Of a stretch of DNA of 64,000 bases, positions 16,395 through 24,768 are shown piece by piece. Both the position numbers and the translations under genes were made by a program. The stretch's first letter is position 1, and every line of letters starts with the position of its first letter. The notes beneath the pieces were generated by a model, which had not been told where the DNA came from, did not search any database, and worked only from the letters and a program-made list of their open reading frames with translations. The stretch comes from Thermovibrio ammonificans HB-1 (GTDB lineage: Bacteria; Aquificota; Aquificia; Desulfurobacteriales; Desulfurobacteriaceae): the NCBI RefSeq assembly GCF_000185805.1, contig NC_014926.1:1296501-1360500 (forward strand), in the 5' to 3' direction.

Positions 16395-16943
16395 TTACCT
16401 TCCCAGCAACCTGTCGAAGATTATCGAGGCGGCAGAGCGAACCGACAGGTGGTTGTAGTCGGTAGGCCCCTCTATCGGTTCAAGGATGTAGTCAGCCTGT
16501 TTTATAAACTCTTCGGTTAGTCCCCAACCGGTTCCAAAACAGATTATCAGGTCTTCGGTTTTCAGCCTGTCCCGCAGGAAGTCGTAAGAGACAGCCCCGG
16601 GGTAACGCTTGGCAGAGGTAACAACAACTTTGGGTTTTACGCCGTCGAGCTCTTCTATTCTCTTCAGGGCATCTTCAAAGTAGGGAACGGCCTCTACAAG
16701 CTTTAAGGCCTCCCACCGTTTGGGGTTGTACTCTCTGCCGTGGCCTCCCTGCCAGAAGGAGAGGAGCTTCCTGGCAAGCCACAGGTGGTTCTCTATCGGC
16801 TGAACGATAAAGTAGCGCTTTACCCCGTAAGTTCTCGCCGCTCTCGCTATGTCGTGGATATCGAGGGTGGTCAGGGAAGTTGCAACAACTTTCCCCGACT
16901 TGTTGTAGACCGGGTAGTGGAGAAGGGCAGCGTAAAGGGCCAT
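16395..16943 (-). CDS. SPOUT-fold RNA methyltransferase of the COG4752 type
   Basis: 182 residues: MALYAALLHYPVYNKSGKVV, ATSLTTLDIHDIARAARTYG, a Lys/Arg-rich middle, then CFGTGWGLTEEF and EGPTDYNHLSVRSAASI. The last two segments are the knotted SAM-binding region of this SPOUT subfamily, known from an Aquifex structure but with uncertain RNA target. Start ATG follows GGAGCTTAAA. It converges with the flavoprotein gene, 19 bases away. Confidence 0.8.
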   Translation of the reverse strand: MALYAALLHYPVYNKSGKVVATSLTTLDIHDIARAARTYGVKRYFIVQPIENHLWLARKLLSFWQGGHGREYNPKRWEALKLVEAVPYFEDALKRIEELDGVKPKVVVTSAKRYPGAVSYDFLRDRLKTEDLIICFGTGWGLTEEFIKQADYILEPIEGPTDYNHLSVRSAASIIFDRLLGR

Positions 16944-16981
16944 TTTAAGCTCCTCTGCAAGTTTTGGACTCTATTATAGAG

Positions 16982-18514
16982 TTACTTTCTCGTAACGGGG
17001 ACGGCCCTCTTGGCCATTTTGTAAGAGAGGAAAAGGGCCGGCAGGTAAACGGCAACCAGCTTCGGAGTAAAAACGAGAACCAGGGAGAAGCCCAAAAGGG
17101 CAAAACCCCAAAAAATCGAGAAGGTGGTCTGCTCGGGCTCCTTCTCCACCTCTTTTAAGAGGGAGGGTAGCTCCCTTACAAGCTCCCCGTAGGAGAAGAG
17201 CAGGTTCATCCCCTCCCGCTTCACCATAGAGACGGCAAAGCAGGGAGCCACCTTCATAAGGTAGGGCTTGAGAAGGGGAGGCAGCCTGAAGTCGGGATAG
17301 ATTAGGCGGGCTATCGATTCGGTATGGGCGATGGTTTTCATAAGGACTACAAGCTCTTCCGGCAGAACTATTTTGAACCGCCTGGCGGTTGCAAGCTCCT
17401 CGTAGAAGAGCTTCTCGGCGTCTATCTGGGAGAGGGGCTTGTTGTAGTACTTATCCAGAAACACCAGAATTTCACGCTTCAAGAGCCGCTCGTTCACTTT
17501 GTCGGGAAGGGCCCCTATTCTCCTCAGGGCAGCAACTATGAGATCGGGGTCGCGGTTCATAACTCCCACGGAAAAGAGGAAGAACTGGTTCAAGGTGTCG
17601 GGGGAGAGCCTGCCGACTATGCCGAAGTCGACGAGGGCTATCCGGCCGTCGTCGAGGAGGAAGACGTTGCCCGGGTGGAGGTCTCCATGGAAAACCCCGA
17701 GCTCGAAAATCGTCCTGTGAACGATGTTAACAAAACGCCTTGCAAGCTCCTCCCTCTCTTTACCGGTGAGGCCCGCCCCGGTGAACTCTGTCAGCTTCTT
17801 CCCCTTAACAAACTCGGTAACGAGAATCCTCCTACCAGAGAGCTCCCAGATAACCCCGGGGACAAACAGGGAGGGTTCTTCGGCCGAGAATTTCCTGAAA
17901 AGCTCCATATAGGCGGCCTCTGCAGAGAGGTCGAGCTCCGAAAGGAGCATCCTCTCTATCTCGGAGACTATCTGCGGCAGCCTGAACTCCTTGAAGAACG
18001 GGACAAAGAGGGTAAGGAACGAGACGCTCCGCCTGAGAATTGCAACGTCTTGTTTTATCAGCTTCTCTGCCTGGGGCCGGATAATCTTAACCGCCACTTC
18101 CTTGCCGTTTTTAAGAACGGCCCTGTGAACCTGGGCAACCGAGCCCGAACCTATCGGCTCAGGGTCTATTCGGCGAAAAACCCCTTTAAGCTCGGGATAG
18201 GCAGAGAGGAGCTCCTCGAGGGGCTGGGGCGGAACTCTGTCCTGGAGCTTCTCAAGCTCCTTTATGAACTCGGGAGGCAGTATGTCTACCCTGGTGGACA
18301 GGAGTTGCCCCACCTTAACGAAGGCCCCACCTAAACGCTCAAAGGCGACCCTTACCCTTACGGGCTGAGGGAGGTTCAAAAGCTCCCTGTAAGGGTAGAA
18401 GAGCAGGAGGGCAACGGCCTTTGCGAGGGGCTCTCCCACCAGGGAGGAGACGTGCTCGAAGGCGCAAAGGTAGGTGAAAGCGATAACCTGCCAGAGGCGC
18501 TTGAAGCTCCCCAT
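16982..18514 (-). CDS. UbiB/AarF/ABC1-family atypical kinase, membrane-anchored
   Basis: A 510-residue protein kinase-like enzyme. The KxGQ motif appears as FVKVGQLLSTRVDILPPEF near residue 70, the A-rich loop as PIGSGSVAQVHRA near 121, the catalytic segment as HGDLHPGNVFLLDDGR near 275 and the metal loop as LVDFGIVGRL. Two hydrophobic C-terminal helices (about 465-505) anchor it. UbiB proteins support quinone synthesis, here presumably menaquinone. ATGA overlap with the phasin-like gene indicates coupling. Confidence 0.9.
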   Translation of the reverse strand: MGSFKRLWQVIAFTYLCAFEHVSSLVGEPLAKAVALLLFYPYRELLNLPQPVRVRVAFERLGGAFVKVGQLLSTRVDILPPEFIKELEKLQDRVPPQPLEELLSAYPELKGVFRRIDPEPIGSGSVAQVHRAVLKNGKEVAVKIIRPQAEKLIKQDVAILRRSVSFLTLFVPFFKEFRLPQIVSEIERMLLSELDLSAEAAYMELFRKFSAEEPSLFVPGVIWELSGRRILVTEFVKGKKLTEFTGAGLTGKEREELARRFVNIVHRTIFELGVFHGDLHPGNVFLLDDGRIALVDFGIVGRLSPDTLNQFFLFSVGVMNRDPDLIVAALRRIGALPDKVNERLLKREILVFLDKYYNKPLSQIDAEKLFYEELATARRFKIVLPEELVVLMKTIAHTESIARLIYPDFRLPPLLKPYLMKVAPCFAVSMVKREGMNLLFSYGELVRELPSLLKEVEKEPEQTTFSIFWGFALLGFSLVLVFTPKLVAVYLPALFLSYKMAKRAVPVTRK

Positions 18515-18837
18515 CAGTCGGTTCCCTTAGAGAGCTTCTCCTTCAGCTCTTTCAGCTCGCTCTCAAGCTTCTCAAGCCTGAGCTTCAGCTCCTCAAACTC
18601 CTCCCTCGTAACAACGTTCAGCTCCTTTAAAGCCTTGGCAACCTCTTTGGCAATTAACTCCTTCTGCTTTTCGAGGCTCTCCTTAAACTGCTCCAAGAGC
18701 TTCTTCCCCTCTTCCTCCGTAAGTTTTCCCTTCTCCTCAAGCTCCTCTATGAGCTTCTCGACCTTTTCCGAAACGAGGGCTATGGCTCCAATCTGGAGCA
18801 GTGCAACCTTCTTAACAAACTCGGAAGGCTTTAACAT
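18514..18837 (-). CDS. Phasin-like coiled-coil protein
   Basis: 107 residues from ATG 18837, five bases after GGAGG (an earlier GTG is less likely). A short hydrophobic/amphipathic start (FVKKVALLQIGAIALV) is followed by heptad-rich coiled coil (residues 25-105) dominated by Lys and Glu. This matches the small phasin-superfamily proteins found beside UbiB genes. It may tether UbiB or lipid assemblies at membranes; no PHA synthase gene is present, so a granule role is not implied. Confidence 0.65.
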   Translation of the reverse strand: MLKPSEFVKKVALLQIGAIALVSEKVEKLIEELEEKGKLTEEEGKKLLEQFKESLEKQKELIAKEVAKALKELNVVTREEFEELKLRLEKLESELKELKEKLSKGTD

Positions 18838-18904
18838 GGCCACCTCCTAATCGATTTAGTTTTCAGATTAAAATTAAGGTTATCAAAGCGAAAGGGGACC
18901 TGAC

Positions 18905-20851
18905 TTGAGGATTGGGCTTCCTACCGTTACGCTCGTCCTTGCTCCTTCTGTGTGCCTTGCGGCGGCGTCTCAGCCGGTAGAAATCACGGCCCAGAAGGTT
19001 TGGGGAAACGCAAACACGCAGGTCAGGGCAACCGGGAAGGTAACGGTAAAGTTCAAAGACGTAACCATAACGGGCAACAACGCCCTATACGACAGGGAAA
19101 AAGGGATACTGAGGGTTTGGGGAAACGTAACCGTAACGGAACCTCCGGCAAGGCTGAAGTGCTCAAACATCGTCTATAACCTGAAAACCAAGAAGGCCGT
19201 TCTTGAGAAGGTTGAAGGGTGGCTCTCGAGCACCGATAGGATTAAAGCCCAGAGGGTAGAGAGGCTCAACGAGAAAGAGTGGATAGCCTACGACGGCGAG
19301 TACACCCCTTGCAGCCACTCCTGCCCCGACTGGTCGGTAACGGCCAAGGAGTTTAAGGTTCTGCTGGGGGAGTCGTTTCAGGGGAAGTGGGTTGCATTCA
19401 GGGTTAAAGAGGTTCCCATTCTCGTTTCTCCCTACCTGTCGGGACCGTTAAAGAGGAAACGGAGCTCGGGACTGCTCTTTCCCCGCTTCGGCTACGTAAA
19501 CAAAGACGGGTTTATCTACAAGCAGCCCCTTTACATAGTTTTGGGAAGGAGCGCAGACCTCACGGTTACCCTCGAAAAGCGCACCAGAAACGGCAAAGGC
19601 TTAGAGGCCAACTTCCGCTACGTTCTCGGCAAGGAGAACAGAGGAGAGCTCGACTACTACCAGATAGTAAAGAAGGAGCGGAAGGACTGGAAGCTCAACT
19701 TCAGCCACTACTACTTCCCATCCGACTACCTCTACGGCAGCGCAAAGGCATCGGTGGTGAGCAGCAGGAACTACTACACGAGCAGCACCTCCTTCAACGT
19801 GGAAGAGGAGACCCAGCTCTACTCAAAGTCGGACGTTACGGGCTCGAAGCTCTGGGAGCACGCAATCTTAAACGTTAACGCCGTTTACCTGCGCTACCTG
19901 AACGGCGCGGCAGACACCATATACCAGAAGCTCCCAAACGTAAACTTTTACCTTATGGACACCCCTATACCCAAAACCCCCTTCACCTTCAACCTCGACT
20001 CAGAGGTAACCTACTTCTACAGAAAAGCCGGCGGCAGCAGCTACAGGCTGAACGCAACGCCGGCGGTCAGGTACTCAAGGAACTTCGGAGTTGTCAAAGA
20101 GTCGGCCCTCCTCTCATACCTATTTACAAGCTATCAGCACGGCGGAAGCAGACACCTGTGGAAGTTTACAAACAGCCTCCGGACAAACCGCTTCTACCCG
20201 CTGGGAAACTACGCCCTCTCGGTTAACCCGGAGCTTCTGTTCACCTACGTAGAGAGCAAAGACCAAAGCAACCTCCCCCTGTTTGACACAACAGACCGAA
20301 TTCCGGGTGAAAAGAGCCTCTCCGTTTCCGTAACCAACTACCTGTACGGCCCCAAAGGGAGGGTAGCCAGAGGTTCACTGTCTACCACCTTCAACATGTA
20401 CAGCCAGAGCTGGCAGAGCGTTAAGGGAGACCTTGAACTCTCTCCGCTGAAGTGGCTCAGCCTCCGGGAAACCGTTCAGTTCAGCCCCCAGGAGGGAAGA
20501 GTAGAGTTTAGCAACACCTACACCTCTGTAAGCCTTTTCGGAGTTAACCTGTGGAGCAACTACTACTATCAGTCGATTCCGGAGGGGCTCAGGTACTTAA
20601 GGTGGGGAACTTCCGTTCCGCTGGGCAGGTACCTAACGTTCAGCTACTCCCAGCGTTACGACCTTAAACTCTCCCAAGATAGAGAAAAGGAGTACGCCCT
20701 AACCGTGAACAGGGGTTGCTGGAGCGGCGTTCTCTCCTACAGGTGGCTGAAAACCTACGACAACACGATTAAGTACCAGATAATGCTGAGAATAAACCTG
20801 GTGAAGCTGGGAAGCTACGGATACAAACTCAGCGGCGAGAGGAATCCTTAA
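18905..20851 (+). CDS. lptD: LPS-assembly outer-membrane protein LptD
   Basis: 648 residues from a TTG start behind GGGGACC. A signal peptide (residues 1-20, ending CLAAASQ) precedes an OstA/LptA-like periplasmic domain (VEITAQKVWGN through NNALYDREKGILRVWGNVTV), the family element YTPCSHSCPDWSVTA with a cysteine pair, then a long beta-barrel of alternating Tyr/Ser strands ending KLSGERNP. It is shorter than the E. coli protein (about 780). It inserts LPS into the outer membrane; lptE is at 31.4 kb. Confidence 0.9.
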   Translation: MRIGLPTVTLVLAPSVCLAAASQPVEITAQKVWGNANTQVRATGKVTVKFKDVTITGNNALYDREKGILRVWGNVTVTEPPARLKCSNIVYNLKTKKAVLEKVEGWLSSTDRIKAQRVERLNEKEWIAYDGEYTPCSHSCPDWSVTAKEFKVLLGESFQGKWVAFRVKEVPILVSPYLSGPLKRKRSSGLLFPRFGYVNKDGFIYKQPLYIVLGRSADLTVTLEKRTRNGKGLEANFRYVLGKENRGELDYYQIVKKERKDWKLNFSHYYFPSDYLYGSAKASVVSSRNYYTSSTSFNVEEETQLYSKSDVTGSKLWEHAILNVNAVYLRYLNGAADTIYQKLPNVNFYLMDTPIPKTPFTFNLDSEVTYFYRKAGGSSYRLNATPAVRYSRNFGVVKESALLSYLFTSYQHGGSRHLWKFTNSLRTNRFYPLGNYALSVNPELLFTYVESKDQSNLPLFDTTDRIPGEKSLSVSVTNYLYGPKGRVARGSLSTTFNMYSQSWQSVKGDLELSPLKWLSLRETVQFSPQEGRVEFSNTYTSVSLFGVNLWSNYYYQSIPEGLRYLRWGTSVPLGRYLTFSYSQRYDLKLSQDREKEYALTVNRGCWSGVLSYRWLKTYDNTIKYQIMLRINLVKLGSYGYKLSGERNP

Positions 20852-21686
20852 CCGGGCGAAGGTTGCTGGTTGTCCACACCCTACACCCTTCACGGATTAC
20901 GAAACGCCCCCCGTAAGGGTCCTTGGGGATAGAGGAGAGAATCCCCTTCCTTACCAGCTCCTCAAGGGAAGAGGGACAGGTCTTAAACCTGCTTACGTAG
21001 AAGTCGACCGCCCGCTGAAGCAGGAGCATACGCTCAAGGGCCCGGAGCCGGCGGCGGAGCTCCTTCCTTAACTTTTCGTCTTTTACCCTCTTCAGCTCCT
21101 CCTCGGTTGCGGCAACTGCAAGTTCCAAACGGCCCGACTTCGCGTATAGCCTGGGAACCAAAAGTTTCAGGTAGCTCGGTGCTCCCTTCATAGAGGCAGC
21201 CCTCTTCAGAACGGCCGCCCCCTTAGCCCTCTCCTTCTGGAAGTAGAAGTAGTTAAAGCCTATGAAAAAGGGGATACGCCAGTCGTCTATAAACTTCTCT
21301 CCCCTCAAAAGGGCTCCGTTTATCTCTTCAAGGGCTCCCTTGCACCCCTTTACTTTCCAGGGAAGGTAGGCACCGAGCATATAGTAGGGGTCGAAAAAGC
21401 GGGGGTCGAGGCGGGTTGCAACTTCAAGGTTTTTAACTACCCTCATCCACTCCTTACAGGAGAGGGAAAACTTCCCGACAGCCTCGGCCCCTAAAAGGTA
21501 ACTGGTGTAGATGTAAACGGCATCGGCTGCGGCACCTTTAAAGGTTGGAAAGGATAAAAGGAGCTTCTCGTAGGAGAACAGGGGAACCGTAAGCTCTGCA
21601 GGAGGCACGGGCTTAAACCTTTCGGCCCTCTCCATCACAAAGTAAGAGAGCACAACCAACAGAACGGCTGCAACGAGCCTAAACAC
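20829..21686 (-). CDS. Membrane-anchored TPR-like protein linked to the pilin/ABC operon
   Basis: 285 residues: one N-terminal membrane helix (about 2-18), then helical repeats including LEVATRLDPRFFDPYYMLGAY, GFNYFYFQKERAKGAAVLKRA and KLLVPRLYAKSGRLELAV, a basic coiled segment and a C-terminal part (TCPSSLEELVRKG, IPKDPYGGRFVI) resembling the C-terminal domain of some pseudopilin-like proteins. It is last in the pilin operon, one base overlapping the permease, and its end overlaps lptD by 23 bases. Function unknown. Confidence 0.65.
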   Translation of the reverse strand: MFRLVAAVLLVVLSYFVMERAERFKPVPPAELTVPLFSYEKLLLSFPTFKGAAADAVYIYTSYLLGAEAVGKFSLSCKEWMRVVKNLEVATRLDPRFFDPYYMLGAYLPWKVKGCKGALEEINGALLRGEKFIDDWRIPFFIGFNYFYFQKERAKGAAVLKRAASMKGAPSYLKLLVPRLYAKSGRLELAVAATEEELKRVKDEKLRKELRRRLRALERMLLLQRAVDFYVSRFKTCPSSLEELVRKGILSSIPKDPYGGRFVIREGCRVWTTSNLRPVKDSSRR

Positions 21687-22486
21687 TACAGCTCTCTCCT
21701 TGAAAACAGGAAAGTAGAGGCAAGGAAAAGGGCTCCCGAGTAGAGCAGAGAATAAAGGGCCGTGAGAAGGAAGAAGGGAGAGTGAACCTCTACCCCGAGG
21801 TGAACAACCGCGCTTTTAAAGTCGAACAGGGAGAAGTTGGGGTAGAAGTAGTAAACCGCATTTACAACGGCCCTGTTAAAGGCAGAAACAAAGGGGGAGC
21901 CGTTAACAATCTCCTTTACGGCAGATAGCTCAAGCCCCGCAAAAAAGCCCAAAACGGCAACTGCAAGGGCGAGGGTTTGACTTGTAAAGAGAAGGGAGAT
22001 GAAAACCGTAAACGATGCAAGCAGAACAGACATAAAAAAGAGCTCCAGGAAAAAAAGCAAGAGCCTTCCCAGGAGAACAGGGTGGGGCGTGTAGAGCGGT
22101 ATCAGCCAGCTGTAAACAATAAAGGCAATACCGGTAAGGGCGTAGGAGATAACAAGGAAGAGAAGCAGGGTGAGAAAGATACCCAAGAGCTTCCCTCCCA
22201 GGTAGTCGCTCCTGCTAACGGGCCTTGAGAGAACGAGGTAGACAAACTTCTCGTTTAAATCTTTAAAGAGCGTTGCGGTGGTAAACGCAGCCGCAAAAAA
22301 AGCAACGAGCAGAGTAACAAACGAAAGGGCAAAGTCCATCGCAACCTTTACAGAGTCACCGGGGGCCAGCTGCGACAGATAGTAGCTCGCCGCAAGGAGC
22401 AGAAGCTCGGCAACGAGCATCCCTATAAAAAAGCGCTCCTTAACTCCCTGAAGGAGCGTCAGCTTCGCAACAGGCCAAACCCTCAA
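21686..22486 (-). CDS. ABC-2-type transporter permease
   Basis: A 266-residue integral membrane protein with about six hydrophobic segments (near 20-35, 55-75, 100-130, 145-175, 180-195, 235-262) and the cytoplasmic KDLNEKFVYLVLSRPVSRSDYLGGK loop typical of ABC-2 permeases. It overlaps the ATPase gene by four bases and must form the exporter with it. The substrate is unknown; the pilin context suggests a role in pilus or surface biogenesis. Confidence 0.88.
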   Translation of the reverse strand: MRVWPVAKLTLLQGVKERFFIGMLVAELLLLAASYYLSQLAPGDSVKVAMDFALSFVTLLVAFFAAAFTTATLFKDLNEKFVYLVLSRPVSRSDYLGGKLLGIFLTLLLFLVISYALTGIAFIVYSWLIPLYTPHPVLLGRLLLFFLELFFMSVLLASFTVFISLLFTSQTLALAVAVLGFFAGLELSAVKEIVNGSPFVSAFNRAVVNAVYYFYPNFSLFDFKSAVVHLGVEVHSPFFLLTALYSLLYSGALFLASTFLFSRREL

Positions 22487-23361
22487 GAGTCCTCCTCCTT
22501 AATGTAGGAAACCAGTATATCCTCCAGAGAGCGCCTGTCGGGCTCTACGGCAACAATCTCCCAGCCCTCCTTCCAAAGCCGCTCAAGCAGCGACCAAAGC
22601 CGCTCCTTACTCACCCTCTCCGTGAGAAGTGAGTCGCCTCCGGGCTTCCTGTAGGTAACCGTGTACCCGGCTATAAAGGTGTGAACAAGGTTAGCGACCG
22701 AATCGACAAGCTTCACCTCTCCGCCTACGATAATCGCAACCCTGTCTGAAAGCCGCTCTACATCCTGGATTATGTGGGAGCTGAAGAAAACGGCCTTCCC
22801 CCTTGCAGAGAGCTCCCTTATAACCGAAGCGATTATACTCCTGCCAACCGGGTCTAAGCCACTCATAGGCTCGTCGAGAATGAGAAGCTCGGGGTCGTTT
22901 ATAAGCGTAGCAGCAAAGAGCAGCCGCTGAACCATCCCTTTGGAGTAAGAGGAGATAGGCCTGTTCTCAACCCCTACAAGCCCAACAAGCTCAAGGAGCT
23001 TCAAGTAGAGCCGTCTCCTTTCAAAGGCGGGAATCCCAAAAAAGTCTGCGTTAAAGTCGAGGAACTCCTTCCCCGTAATAGAGCCGTAAACGTAGGGGCG
23101 CTCCGGAAGGAAACCGACCTTAAAGCGAACGGAAGGCTCTTCCGGCGGAGAGCCAAAAATCGAAATCCTACCGCCATCGGGCCTTATAAAGGCCATAATC
23201 GCTTTTATAGTTGTTGTTTTGCCTGCACCGTTGGGGCCTATAAAACCGAAAACCTCGCGCTCTACAGAAAAAGAGACCCCTTTGAGAGCTTCAACCTTAA
23301 CCTGACGGAAAAAGCCCTTTCGGAAGCTCTTCCTAAGGTTCTCAACCTCGAGAACGGCCAC
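22483..23361 (-). CDS. ABC transporter ATP-binding protein
   Basis: 292 residues with Walker A GPNGAGKTTTIKA near residue 40, signature YSKGMVQRLLFAATL near 138, Walker B LLILDEPMSGLDP near 158 and the switch His in FFSSHIIQDVERL. The signature starts SKG instead of SGG, a tolerated variant. It follows the second pilin gene by a one-base overlap and pairs with the ABC-2 permease. Similar pilin-ABC arrangements are known near pilA in Geobacter (recalled, not checked). Confidence 0.93.
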   Translation of the reverse strand: MAVLEVENLRKSFRKGFFRQVKVEALKGVSFSVEREVFGFIGPNGAGKTTTIKAIMAFIRPDGGRISIFGSPPEEPSVRFKVGFLPERPYVYGSITGKEFLDFNADFFGIPAFERRRLYLKLLELVGLVGVENRPISSYSKGMVQRLLFAATLINDPELLILDEPMSGLDPVGRSIIASVIRELSARGKAVFFSSHIIQDVERLSDRVAIIVGGEVKLVDSVANLVHTFIAGYTVTYRKPGGDSLLTERVSKERLWSLLERLWKEGWEIVAVEPDRRSLEDILVSYIKEEDS

Positions 23362-23897
23362 TAATACACCCCTTTATCTACGTAAACTATCCTCTTAGGA
23401 GGCTCATCGGGGACAAAGAGCTTGCCGACTCGACCGTCTCCGTCGAGGTCACCCTCTGCCTTCACGAGAATATCTATTATCCCTCCCCTGGGCAACACCT
23501 TGCCGTTCTCCACAACGGAGTCGTTGTAACACTTAACAACATCCGCAAGGCACTCCTCGGTAGTGTAGTTGCCCAAGCTTCTTGCCACACCGTAACGGTA
23601 GCGAACCTTACCCTTAGGCTTAAAACCGAGGAGTGTAAAGTAAGAATCGCTATTCCAATCGTAAGTACCCGATGGAGGGGGGATATTAAGGGGAGACCAC
23701 TGACACGAGAGATAGTAGTTGTTCTCCGCCCTGTAGGTCTCCTCCATCTGCCTTATATTTCCCAAGTTCTCAAGGGCCTCTACCCTCTTTGCATCGAGTA
23801 GAAATTTTTTAAAGATAGCTACCGAAACCGAGGATATTATTGTTATTAACGCAACTACAACTATAAGCTCGAGGAAGGTAAAACCCCTTCTTCGCAA
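23361..23897 (-). CDS. Type IV pilin-like protein (second paralogue)
   Basis: 178 residues from a TTG start. The prepilin leader MRRRG is cleaved before FTFLELIVVVALITI, with Glu at mature position 5. The helix carries ENLGNIRQMEETYRAEN, shared with the upstream pilin. The C-terminal domain has four cysteines (C65, C116, C123 and others), N-glycosylation-like sequons N110-Y-T and N125-D-S, and a DLDGDG loop at 150-155. A terminator separates it from the major pilin, so it is probably expressed at a lower level. Confidence 0.88.
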   Translation of the reverse strand: MRRRGFTFLELIVVVALITIISSVSVAIFKKFLLDAKRVEALENLGNIRQMEETYRAENNYYLSCQWSPLNIPPPSGTYDWNSDSYFTLLGFKPKGKVRYRYGVARSLGNYTTEECLADVVKCYNDSVVENGKVLPRGGIIDILVKAEGDLDGDGRVGKLFVPDEPPKRIVYVDKGVY

Positions 23898-23912
23898 ACT
23901 CTTACCCTAAAA

Positions 23913-23942
23913 AGGTTAGGCTGGGGAACTGGTCCCCAGCCT
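23913..23942 (-). terminator. Terminator between the two pilin genes
   Basis: AGGCTGGGG pairs perfectly with CCCCAGCCT across a seven-base loop (23918-23942). On the minus strand AACCTTTTTAGG follows. A nine-pair stem with a T-run placed between a major pilin and downstream genes suggests partial readthrough that sets the pilin:accessory ratio. Confidence 0.8.
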
Positions 23943-23987
23943 GAATTTTAGCAGACAGGTTGGAACCCGCCAGGGGAAAGAGAGCTA

Positions 23988-24566
23988 TTAGAACTTACCG
24001 GGGTTGGCATCAACAATCTTTGTATCTTCATCTGTTGTGTAGAATCCACCATCATTAGTGTTAGTAAGCGTTACACTAACAGTTGCAGTCGGACCTGTAC
24101 CAGAGATTGTAACGGAAGAACCAGCTGCACTTCCAGCAGCTCCGTCTCCGTCAAGATCTCCTTCAGCAAGCATTACAATATTTATATTGTTATCTGCGGT
24201 AAACGCCTTACCATCTGTGTTGTCACCGGTTCCTGCGTTGTTTCCAAACACCGTGTAAGAGTAATAGACTTTTCCTGCAGGCTCAAAACCAATCTTGGAG
24301 AAACCAACAGAAGTAGCATTCCAAGAGGCAGGAGTCGGCCCAGGAATATCTGCCGGGTCATAGGTAGCAGCTAAATAAACATCGTTCTCGGCGGAGTAGG
24401 CCTCCTCTGCGGTTCTGATGGCTCCGAGGTTCTCCTTGGCCTCAGAGGTTTTTGCCCTCAGCTGGAACTTCTTGTACTGAGGGATTGCAATAGCCGCAAG
24501 GATTGCGATGATGGCAACAACAACCATCAACTCGATAAGGGTGAACGCTTTTCTCACCTTTTTCAT
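23988..24566 (-). CDS. pilA: Major type IV pilin candidate
   Basis: 192 residues. MKKVRKA is followed by FTLIELMVVVAIIAILAAIAI, the pilin N-terminal helix with Glu at mature position 5. The residue before the cleavage site is Ala7, not the usual Gly. The globular domain is rich in Thr, Asn, Gly and Ala, has one sequon N83-A-T, a DLDGDG loop at 137-142 (possibly calcium binding) and no cysteines. AGGT precedes the ATG, and a sigma-54 promoter lies 49-65 bases upstream. First gene of the pilin-ABC-TPR operon. Confidence 0.92.
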   Translation of the reverse strand: MKKVRKAFTLIELMVVVAIIAILAAIAIPQYKKFQLRAKTSEAKENLGAIRTAEEAYSAENDVYLAATYDPADIPGPTPASWNATSVGFSKIGFEPAGKVYYSYTVFGNNAGTGDNTDGKAFTADNNINIVMLAEGDLDGDGAAGSAAGSSVTISGTGPTATVSVTLTNTNDGGFYTTDEDTKIVDANPGKF

Positions 24567-24614
24567 GGTAACCTCCCGAATCGGTTTTTTCAGTCACGTT
24601 CACCAGTAGTAATT

Positions 24615-24631
24615 AGCAATATCCGTGCCAA
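24615..24631 (-). promoter_or_regulatory. Sigma-54 (-24/-12) promoter of the pilin operon
   Basis: The minus strand reads TTGGCACGGATATTGCT, a full match to the consensus YTGGCACG-N4-TTGCW. Predicted start of transcription is near 24604, giving a leader of about 38 bases to the pilin ATG. I found no other sequence of this quality in the window. Confidence 0.9.
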
Positions 24632-24680
24632 ATTTGGAAAGCCAAAAAAACCGGCCTTCCCGGCCGAGACGACCAGGAAA

Positions 24681-24720
24681 GTGACAAAATTTGTCACTTC
24701 AGTGTGACACCAATTGTCAC
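24681..24720. promoter_or_regulatory. Two tandem GTGACA-N5-TGTCAC palindromes, candidate sigma-54 activator sites
   Basis: Perfect six-base inverted repeats lie at 24681-24697 and 24704-24720, centres 23 bases apart, so on roughly the same helix face. They are about 85 and 108 bases upstream of the inferred pilin transcription start, the usual place for NtrC-type enhancers. The first palindrome extends to ten-base arms. The second overlaps a possible -35 region for the divergent STT3 gene, whose -10 TATAAT is at 24739-24744. Confidence 0.75.
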
Positions 24721-24768
24721 TCTTTGAAGACAGTGCCTTATAATTAACAGAGCCTTCCGGAGGAGAAG

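Noticed and set aside
16384-16397. GGGGG-CTCT-CCCCC hairpin after the GltA-type gene
   Set aside because: Only five pairs and no T-run, overlapping the end of the convergent methyltransferase gene.
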